Assembly: GCA_947441895.1 (NCBI GenBank)
Contig: CANEUT010000119.1
Coordinates: forward strand, 1 to 5,426
Source of the DNA: Rickettsiales bacterium
Lineage (GTDB): Bacteria > Pseudomonadota > Alphaproteobacteria > Rickettsiales > UBA3002
DNA length: 5,426 nucleotides
Direction: 5' to 3'
This document shows, piece after piece, positions 1 through 5,426 of this stretch. The notes under the pieces are model-generated. The model did no database searches, was not told where the DNA came from, and was given only the letters and a program-made list of their open reading frames with translations. The first letter of the stretch is position 1, and the number at the start of each line of letters is the position of its first letter. The position numbers were made by a program, and so were the translations under genes.

Positions 1-636
1 ATTCTCTCATCCAGCCCCGAATGTTTTTTAAGCATCGATGGCGAGGGAAACATCATCACCCGCCCCATTAAAGGCTCAGCGCGCCGAAGCGATGACGCCG
101 CGGCCGATGAAAAAATTAAGGCCGATTTGCAAGCCAGCGACAAGAACCACGCCGAGAATTTGATGATTGTTGACCTGATGCGCAACGATCTGTCGCGCGT
201 CAGCGTCACCGGCTCGGTTGAGGTGGTCGAGCAGTCGACCCTTTCTTCCTATGCCACCATTCACCACCTCATTTCCACCATTCGCACGCAAAAACGTGCT
301 GACGCCACCAGCGCTGATGTGATTCGCGCCAGCTTCCCCCCGGGGTCGATGACGGGGGCGCCAAAAATTGCCGCCATGCGCTGGTGTGCCGAGCATGAGA
401 AAATGGCGCGCGGTGTTTACAGCGGCGCCATTGGCTGGCTGGGCGGCAACAACCGGTGCGATCTATCGGTCGTCATCCGCACCCTCATCATGCGTGGCAA
501 CCAGTTTGAATTTCAGGTGGGCGGCGGCATTGTGGCCGATTCAACCCCCGCCGATGAATGGCGCGAAACCCTTACCAAAGCTCGTGCCATCGCCAGTGTG
601 CTTGGCTTAACGGAAGATGATTTAGCGAAGATATAA
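1..636 (+). CDS. pabB: Aminodeoxychorismate synthase component I (PabB), 3' part; 5' end outside window
   Basis: The frame is open from base 1 and ends at TAA 634-636, giving the last 211 residues of a chorismate-binding enzyme (full family members are roughly 450 residues or more). Visible family motifs, numbered from the window edge, are SSSPE (3-7), RPIKGS (21-26), AENLMIVDLMRND (51-63), PPGSMTGAPK (113-122), YSGAIGW and GGGIVADSTPADEW (174-187). The lysine in PIKG (residue 24, codon 70-72) separates PabB, where it is the active-site nucleophile, from anthranilate synthase TrpE, which has alanine there. PabB converts chorismate to 4-amino-4-deoxychorismate in the cytoplasm, using ammonia from a PabA glutaminase, for p-aminobenzoate and folate synthesis. 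The usual threonine after PIKG is serine here, a conservative change. No pabC lyase follows on the same strand. A TTG or other internal codon should not be taken as the start, because conserved motifs lie upstream of it. A related chorismate enzyme is possible but less likely. Confidence 0.9.
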   Translation: MLSSSPECFLSIDGEGNIITRPIKGSARRSDDAAADEKIKADLQASDKNHAENLMIVDLMRNDLSRVSVTGSVEVVEQSTLSSYATIHHLISTIRTQKRADATSADVIRASFPPGSMTGAPKIAAMRWCAEHEKMARGVYSGAIGWLGGNNRCDLSVVIRTLIMRGNQFEFQVGGGIVADSTPADEWRETLTKARAIASVLGLTEDDLAKI

Positions 637-643
637 ATCAAAA

Positions 644-782
644 CCGCGTCGATATTTGAGGAGTTTTTTGAGCGAAAAAGACTGTTTCGAGAACCGTCGC
701 GCAGCGTACATAAAAAGTACGTGAGCAACGGAAGCGCAGAAAAAGACTTTTGCAGCCAAAAAACTTCCGAAGATCGATGGGG
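644..782. repeat. Long imperfect palindromic intergenic element
   Basis: Nearly the whole gap between pabB and dnaE is an imperfect inverted repeat, symmetric about position 713. Matching arms, from outside in, are TCGAT 649-653 with ATCGA 773-777; AG plus six T 662-669 with six A plus CT 758-765; TTTC 685-688 with GAAA 739-742; CCGT 694-697 with ACGG 728-731; and a perfect CGTAC 705-709 with GTACG 717-721 around a 7-nt A-rich loop. Small bulges and internal loops separate these helices. A near-direct repeat also occurs at 672-683 and 736-748 (GCGAAAAAGACT and GCAGAAAAAGACT). I see no convincing reading frame with a ribosome site. The size and form resemble small non-coding palindromic elements scattered between genes in some bacteria. 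Whether it occurs elsewhere in this genome cannot be seen from one copy. Confidence 0.7.
649..777. terminator. Possible bidirectional terminator between convergent pabB and dnaE
   Basis: The palindrome starts about 12 nt after the pabB stop and ends 7 nt before the dnaE stop, so transcripts from either side would fold it at their 3' end. It is not a textbook intrinsic terminator. The strongest short stem (705-721) has only five pairs, and no long U tract follows it directly. A TTTT run follows the outer arm on the minus-strand transcript, and a TTT run follows it on the plus-strand transcript. The role is inferred from position and fold alone. Confidence 0.35.
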
Positions 783-783
783 T

Positions 784-3700
784 TTAAGCAGCTTCGGCCT
801 GAATGCCATTCAACGACTGAATCATCATCAGCTCATGCGTGGCGATTTTATAGCAGCCCGGCAGCGCCAATTTAAAAATGCCGGTGGGAATCACAATTTG
901 CAGTTCAACCTTGGCGCCGCGATCACGCGGCTCGCCCAGCATTTGCTTCAAGCGCGGCAGATCTTCCACATGCTCCACCGTTACGCTCAGCGACTGCGCA
1001 TTCACCTGCCCCGCCACATGGTCGAGCAGGTCAATTTTATTCACCAGCAAGCGCTGCCCACGTTCGCCGCTGCGCACATCGGCCTGCAAATAAAGCGCCG
1101 TGCCGGTTTTCAAAATCGCGTGATGCTGGTTCAGCAGCATTTCATCGAACACGGCCACTTCATAATTGCCGTGCGCATCGGAAAGCGTCAGGAACGCTGA
1201 GCGTCCACGCGGCGAGCTGCGCATTTTATTCGCCGTTAAAATACCCGCCAGTTTCACACTGGAACGGTCGGCCAGCGCCTGATTGAGCCGCGACGAAGGC
1301 GAGATGCCCAGTTTTTTGAACACGGCCGAATAGGCAGAAAGCGGGTGCGCCGAAAGGTAAAAACCAATCGCTGAACATTCCAAGTTCAGTTTCTCTACCA
1401 GCGGCCATTCATCCACCGCGGCCAATGCGCGCCGATTCGCCGTCTGCGACGATGTATCGCTAAACAAACTCACCTGATTGCTGGTGCGCTCTTCCGTGGC
1501 GTTCTGCGCAGCGGCCAGCAGCATATCGATGGATTCGAACAGCTGATGACGGTTGCCATTCAGCGAATCAAAGCAGCCCGCCATAATTAAATGCTCAAGC
1601 TGACGGCGGTTGATCATGCTGGCATCGACCCGGGCGGCGAAGTCATACACGTCTTTGAACGTACCGTTCTTCTCACGCTCATTCACAATGGCCGCCATGG
1701 CGCCAGCGCCCACATTTTTAATCGCTGCCAGCGCATAGCGCACGGCATCGCGCCCACCATCGAGCCGCTTCTCCACGCTGAAATACACGTCCGACATATT
1801 AATATCCGGCGGTAGCACATCGATATAAAATTTACGCGCTTCTTGCGCGAACTGGCTCAGCTTATCGGTCGCGCCCATTTCATACGTCATGGATGCAGCA
1901 AAAAACTGCACGGGGTAATTCGCCTTCAAATAGGCGGTCTGATAGGCAATCAGCGCGTAAGCAGCCGCATGCGATTTGTTGAAACCATAGCCCGCGAATT
2001 TCGCCACCAGATCGAAAATGCTCGATGCCTGATGTTCCGGCACATTATTTTTCTTCGCGCCGTCCACAAACAAAGCGCGCTGCGCATCCATTTCGGCTTT
2101 AATTTTTTTACCCATCGCGCGGCGGAGCAAATCGGCCCCACCCAGCGTGTAGCCCGAGAGCACCTGCGCAATTTTCTGCACCTGCTCCTGATAAATAATG
2201 ACGCCGTAGGTTTCTTTCAGCACCGGCTCCAGCAACGGATGCAAATAATCAGGGCGCGCACGACCATGCTTCACATCAATATACGCCGGAATATTATCCA
2301 TGGGGCCAGGGCGATAAAGCGCGCCCAGCGCGATCAGGTCTTCAATCGCATCGGGCCGCAAATTTTTCAGCGCCTCGCGCATGCCGGCCGATTCGAACTG
2401 GAATACGCCCAGCGTGTCAGCGCGGGTAAGCAACTGATAGGTTTTTAGGTCACCTTCCGGTAGGGCCAACAAATCAATCTCAACGCCATCGCGCGCAATA
2501 AATTCCACGGCTTTTTGCAAAATGGTTAGTGTGCGCAATCCCAAAAAGTCGAACTTCACCAGACCCGCAGCTTCCGCCCATTTCATGGAATATTGCACCA
2601 CCAGCATGTCGGACTTAGGGTCGCGGTAAAGCGGCACCAGTTCCACCAGCGGACGATCGGCAATCACCACCCCCGCCGCGTGGGTCGACGCATGGCGATA
2701 AAGCCCCTCAAGCTTCAGCGAAATGGCGGCCAAATGCTCGGTCGATTCATCTTCCTCCACCGCCTGCTTCAGCATGGGTTCGCGCTCAATGGCCTGCTCC
2801 AGCGTCACCGGATCCGCCGGATTATTGGGCACCAGCTTACAAATGCGATCCACCTGCGAATAGGGCATTTGCAGCACGCGCCCCACATCGCGCAGCACCG
2901 CACGCGCCTGCAATTTCCCGAAGGTAATAATCTGCGCCACTTTATCGTCGCCATATTTGGTCTGCACATAGCGAATCACTTCGTCACGGCGATCTTGGCA
3001 GAAATCGATATCGAAATCGGGCATCGACACACGTTCGGGGTTCAAAAACCGCTCAAACAGCAAGCCATAGCGCAGCGGGTCAAGGTCGGTAATCAGCAGC
3101 ACCCACGCAATCAGCGAACCCGCGCCTGAACCACGACCCGGGCCCACGGGAATGTTCTGCTCTTTCGCCCAGGTGATGAAGTCCGACACGATAAGGAAGT
3201 AGCCCGGAAATTTCATGGTGATGATCACATCGAGCTCGAATTCCAAGCGCTCGCGATAGGGCTTGGCGATTTCGGCTTTTTCTTCCTCACTCAGGCCGGG
3301 CTTGTAGACATAGCGCTCAAGCCGATAATCAAGCCCAGCCCGCGCCTTCACCCCCAGCGCTTCCGATTCAGAAAGCACATTGCCTGCCGCATCTTCCATA
3401 TAAAAGCCCGGCAGAATGGGCGCGCGCGAGGGTGACCACGCTACGCAGCGGCGTGCAATATTCAGCGTATTTTCCAGCGCCTCGGGAATGTCACGAAACA
3501 GCAATTTCATGTCGCTGGATGATTTGAAGCGATGCTCCGCATTAAAACGCGGGCGATTGGTTTCGGTGACATAACGTCCCTCACCCACGCAAATCAGCGC
3601 GTCATGCGCTTCAGTCATTTTTGCATCGGCAAAATAAATATTATTGGTGGCGACCAGCGGAATATTTTTTGCCAACGCAAAATCAATCTGCGAACGTTCA

Positions 3701-4254
3701 ATCTGACGTTCTTCCGGCAGCTGATGACGGGTGAGTTCAATGTAAAGCCGATCACCAAACACATCATGCAGATGGGTAATGAATTTTTCTGCTTCATGGC
3801 TGCGATTATTCATCAGCAATCGGCCGAAGGCGCCATGAGTGGAGCCGGTAAGCGCAATCAGCCCGTCGCTGTGGTTCGCCACATCGGCGTAGCTCACCAG
3901 CGGCGCCACCCCACCGGCAGGTGCGGTGTGAGCCTTGCTCGCCAGCTTCAGCAAATTGGTATAGCCCTGTTCATCCTTGGCATAGACCAATAAATGATCA
4001 GGCGTTTGGCGGGTATTACCGCTTTGCTGTTCCGCCGCATAAGGCACCAGCGACAAGGTAACCCCAATAATGGGCTGCACACCCTCTTTCACCGCATATT
4101 CGGAAAATTCCAGCGAGCCGAACAAATTATCATGATCGGTAAGCGCCAGCGCGGGCATCATATCTGCCTTGGCGAGGCTAATGAGTTTGGGAATTTTAAT
4201 GGCGCCGCGCAGCAGCGAATAGGCACTGTGACTGCGCAGATGAACAAAACTCAT
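784..4254 (-). CDS. dnaE: DNA polymerase III alpha subunit
   Basis: This is a complete 1156-residue replicative polymerase of the DnaE1 type, close to the E. coli length of 1160. An N-terminal PHP domain (about 1-220, VHLRSHSAYS at 4-12 region, ALTDHD near 37-42) is followed by the C-family polymerase core. The core shows GPGRGSGAGS (371-380), PDFDIDF (412-418) with catalytic D415 and D417, HASTHAAGV (521-529), and KFDFLGLRT (567-575) with the third aspartate D569. It continues with ALYRPGPMDN (645-654), YQEQVQK and NKSHAAAYA (759-767). QVSLF (927-931) fits the internal beta-clamp-binding motif. An OB fold follows at about 1000-1075, then a C-terminal tau-binding region. The protein synthesises chromosomal DNA in the Pol III holoenzyme. 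It has no exonuclease domain of its own, so proofreading would come from DnaQ elsewhere. The ATG at 4254-4252 overlaps the lolD stop by 4 nt and places the PHP motif at residue 3, so the start is secure. The gene shows no frameshift or intein. Confidence 0.98.
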   Translation of the reverse strand: MSFVHLRSHSAYSLLRGAIKIPKLISLAKADMMPALALTDHDNLFGSLEFSEYAVKEGVQPIIGVTLSLVPYAAEQQSGNTRQTPDHLLVYAKDEQGYTNLLKLASKAHTAPAGGVAPLVSYADVANHSDGLIALTGSTHGAFGRLLMNNRSHEAEKFITHLHDVFGDRLYIELTRHQLPEERQIERSQIDFALAKNIPLVATNNIYFADAKMTEAHDALICVGEGRYVTETNRPRFNAEHRFKSSSDMKLLFRDIPEALENTLNIARRCVAWSPSRAPILPGFYMEDAAGNVLSESEALGVKARAGLDYRLERYVYKPGLSEEEKAEIAKPYRERLEFELDVIITMKFPGYFLIVSDFITWAKEQNIPVGPGRGSGAGSLIAWVLLITDLDPLRYGLLFERFLNPERVSMPDFDIDFCQDRRDEVIRYVQTKYGDDKVAQIITFGKLQARAVLRDVGRVLQMPYSQVDRICKLVPNNPADPVTLEQAIEREPMLKQAVEEDESTEHLAAISLKLEGLYRHASTHAAGVVIADRPLVELVPLYRDPKSDMLVVQYSMKWAEAAGLVKFDFLGLRTLTILQKAVEFIARDGVEIDLLALPEGDLKTYQLLTRADTLGVFQFESAGMREALKNLRPDAIEDLIALGALYRPGPMDNIPAYIDVKHGRARPDYLHPLLEPVLKETYGVIIYQEQVQKIAQVLSGYTLGGADLLRRAMGKKIKAEMDAQRALFVDGAKKNNVPEHQASSIFDLVAKFAGYGFNKSHAAAYALIAYQTAYLKANYPVQFFAASMTYEMGATDKLSQFAQEARKFYIDVLPPDINMSDVYFSVEKRLDGGRDAVRYALAAIKNVGAGAMAAIVNEREKNGTFKDVYDFAARVDASMINRRQLEHLIMAGCFDSLNGNRHQLFESIDMLLAAAQNATEERTSNQVSLFSDTSSQTANRRALAAVDEWPLVEKLNLECSAIGFYLSAHPLSAYSAVFKKLGISPSSRLNQALADRSSVKLAGILTANKMRSSPRGRSAFLTLSDAHGNYEVAVFDEMLLNQHHAILKTGTALYLQADVRSGERGQRLLVNKIDLLDHVAGQVNAQSLSVTVEHVEDLPRLKQMLGEPRDRGAKVELQIVIPTGIFKLALPGCYKIATHELMMIQSLNGIQAEAA
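4251..4254 (-). other. ATGA stop-start overlap joining lolD and dnaE
   Basis: Read on the minus strand, ATGA contains the dnaE start (4254-4252) and the lolD stop TGA (4253-4251). The bases just upstream offer only a GGCGGCG stretch as a weak Shine-Dalgarno match. This suggests that dnaE translation depends at least partly on ribosomes finishing lolD. The overlap is seen directly; the coupling is inferred. Confidence 0.75.
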
Positions 4255-4937
4255 AGCGCCGCCGGGGAAATTTGCCCGCCCTGCAGCGTCACCGCACGGT
4301 GCAGCCGTTTTGCGAGCGCCATATTGTGAGTGGCAATTAACGCCGCCACATTTTCTTCGCGCGCCATTTCAAGCAGCAATTCAGTGACGGAATCCGACGT
4401 GGTGGGGTCAAGATTGCCGGTTGGTTCATCCGCCAGAATGAGCGCAGGTTTATTCGCCAATGCGCGGGCAATGGCCACGCGTTGTTGTTCACCACCTGAA
4501 AGTTGCGACGGATAATGATGCGCCCGTTCAGCAAGCCCCAGCCGCTTCAGCAACGCCTGCGCCCGCGCCAATGCTTCCGCCGTTTTCGCACCGGCAATGC
4601 GCATGGGCATGGTGACGTTTTCTTCGGCAGTCAGTTCGGGCAGCAAATGGTGGAACTGATAAATGAAGCCGATATGTTGATTACGCAACCGGGTGCGCGT
4701 GGCATCACTCGCGGTTGATGCGTCGCTACCGGCAATGGTAATGGTGCCCCCCTGTGGCGTGTCGAGCAAGCCGGCAATATGCAGCAGGGTTGATTTGCCC
4801 GAGCCGGAAGGCCCAACCAGCGCCACCAGTTCGCCCGCTGCAATGGAAAGATTGGCGCCGTTCAGCACATGCAGTATGCCGTCGCCGGAAGCATAATCGC
4901 GCGTGATGTTGCTGAGGTTGAGCACGGCGTTACTCAT
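4251..4937 (-). CDS. lolD: Lipoprotein-releasing system ATP-binding protein LolD
   Basis: This is a complete 228-residue ABC ATPase, the normal length for LolD. Motifs in order are Walker A GPSGSGKST (42-50), the Q-loop within YQFHHLLPELTAEEN (93-107), the ABC signature LSGGEQQRV (146-154), Walker B ALILADEP (165-172) with catalytic E171, and the H-loop histidine H204. The FHHLLPE stretch after the Q-loop glutamine is typical of LolD and separates it from related MacB and FtsE ATPases. LolD is expected on the cytoplasmic face of the inner membrane as a dimer. There it hydrolyses ATP so that the LolC/E-type permease can release outer-membrane lipoproteins to the carrier LolA. The permease gene immediately upstream overlaps it by 8 nt, and dnaE follows with a 4-nt overlap. 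A strong ribosome-binding site inside the permease gene supports the chosen ATG at 4937-4935. Confidence 0.96.
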   Translation of the reverse strand: MSNAVLNLSNITRDYASGDGILHVLNGANLSIAAGELVALVGPSGSGKSTLLHIAGLLDTPQGGTITIAGSDASTASDATRTRLRNQHIGFIYQFHHLLPELTAEENVTMPMRIAGAKTAEALARAQALLKRLGLAERAHHYPSQLSGGEQQRVAIARALANKPALILADEPTGNLDPTTSDSVTELLLEMAREENVAALIATHNMALAKRLHRAVTLQGGQISPAAL

Positions 4938-5426
4938 TGCGCAGCACCTCCGCCGGGTCGAGCCGCGCCGCCCGCCGCGCCGGGTAAAGCGCCGCCAGAA
5001 ACGATAGCAGCAGCGACAGCAGCATAATTACCAGCACCTCAACCGGGTTGGTTTTGGTGGGCAGCGTGGAAAGGAAATAGATATTTTCCACCAGAATTTC
5101 TTGCCCCAGCGCGCGCTCCAGCAAATGATGCAGCGGTTCCAGATAGGCCGCCAACACCAGCCCAAGCCCAACACCCGCCACGGTGCCCGCCGTGCCAAGC
5201 AACGTGCCCGCCAACATAAAAATGCGCATCACGCTGGCGCGGGTGGCGCCCATGGTGCGCAGCACCGCAATGTCGCGTCGCTTTTCTTTCACCAGCATCA
5301 CCAAACTAGAAATAATGTTAAACGCCGCCACCAGAATAATCAGCGCCAGAATCACCACCATGACATTGCGTTGCACAGCCAGCGCGGCAAACACGCTGGC
5401 ATTGGTTTGCTGCCAGTCATACACCC
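4930..5426 (-). CDS. Lipoprotein-releasing system permease (LolC/LolE family), C-terminal part; 5' end outside window
   Basis: The frame is open to the right edge and stops at TAA 4932-4930, giving the last 164 or so residues of a protein whose family is usually about 400-415 long. The first whole codon in the window is GTG read as internal valine, not a start. Counting from it, the fragment has a DW..TNASVFAAL stretch (3-15), a membrane segment at about 21-45, the cytoplasmic coupling segment KEKRRDIAVLRTMGAT (46-61), and two further membrane segments at about 68-95 and 126-147. It ends in ARRAARLDPAEVLR, typical of the FtsX-like permease domain. With LolD it forms the inner-membrane machine that detaches outer-membrane lipoproteins. 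From this fragment I cannot say whether it is LolC, LolE or the single homodimeric form called LolF, so no symbol is given. Its end overlaps the lolD start by 8 nt. Confidence 0.93.
   Translation of the reverse strand, partial: VYDWQQTNASVFAALAVQRNVMVVILALIILVAAFNIISSLVMLVKEKRRDIAVLRTMGATRASVMRIFMLAGTLLGTAGTVAGVGLGLVLAAYLEPLHHLLERALGQEILVENIYFLSTLPTKTNPVEVLVIMLLSLLLSFLAALYPARRAARLDPAEVLRNE
4946..4951 (-). promoter_or_regulatory. Strong Shine-Dalgarno site for lolD
   Basis: On the minus strand GGAGGT lies 8 nt before the lolD ATG (4937-4935), inside the last codons of the permease gene. Its near-perfect match and good spacing fix the lolD start and suggest efficient independent initiation, unlike the weak site before dnaE. 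Confidence 0.8.

Noticed and set aside
1..636. Anthranilate synthase component I (TrpE) as the identity of the first gene
   Set aside because: The PIKG lysine at residue 24 of the fragment is characteristic of PabB, whereas TrpE has alanine at that position.
513..809. Minus-strand open frame of 98 codons across the intergenic gap
   Set aside because: It overlaps the conserved PabB C-terminus antisense and reads through the palindrome, with no domain or supporting start signal.
721..1200. Plus-strand open frame of 159 codons running from the palindrome into dnaE
   Set aside because: It begins inside the palindromic element and is mostly antisense to the dnaE C-terminus. Its composition is that of a shadow frame.
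1843..2448. Open frame of 201 codons on the plus strand inside dnaE
   Set aside because: It lies wholly antisense to conserved dnaE sequence. Its translation is rich in His, Arg and Gln with no recognisable domain, as expected from reading a coding strand backwards.
2593..3129. Open frame of 178 codons on the plus strand inside dnaE
   Set aside because: It is antisense to the polymerase catalytic core, has biased His/Arg/Gln composition and shows no family motif.
784..4254. Possible intein, frameshift or split in dnaE
   Set aside because: The frame is continuous over 1156 codons, all polymerase motifs appear in order at normal spacing, and the length matches the family.
3532..4329. Two consecutive plus-strand open frames (153 and 111 codons) opposite the dnaE N-terminus and lolD end
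   Set aside because: They shadow conserved minus-strand genes and show no recognisable protein features or convincing ribosome site.

Overview
The window looks like ordinary chromosomal core sequence from an alphaproteobacterium with moderate GC content (judged by eye, not counted). The main reason is the gene order on the minus strand: a LolC/LolE-type permease, then lolD, then dnaE, tightly overlapping. From memory this order is usual in alphaproteobacteria, often with proS further upstream, which would lie beyond the right edge here. The protein sequences agree with that placement, but I cannot name a genus.

From left to right, positions 1-636 (plus strand) hold the C-terminal 211 residues of a chorismate-utilising enzyme, best called aminodeoxychorismate synthase component I (PabB, folate/p-aminobenzoate synthesis). 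Positions 637-783 are a short gap between the converging 3' ends of pabB and dnaE. Almost all of this gap is one long imperfect palindrome centred on position 713. Positions 784-4254 (minus strand) are a complete dnaE, the replicative DNA polymerase III alpha subunit, with intact catalytic aspartates and an internal clamp-binding motif. Positions 4251-4937 (minus) are a complete lolD, the ATPase of the lipoprotein-releasing ABC transporter. From 4930 to the right edge is the C-terminal part of its membrane permease.

The three minus-strand genes overlap by 8 and 4 nt and are very probably one operon, transcribed from a promoter outside the window. The permease and LolD together extract outer-membrane lipoproteins from the inner membrane. 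DnaE copies the chromosome and has no direct functional link to that process, so its coupling to the lol genes is positional. pabB belongs to a separate plus-strand unit that meets the operon tail to tail.

I found no RNA genes, CRISPR arrays, insertion sequences or unfamiliar multigene system. The one stretch the genes do not explain is the palindromic element between pabB and dnaE.
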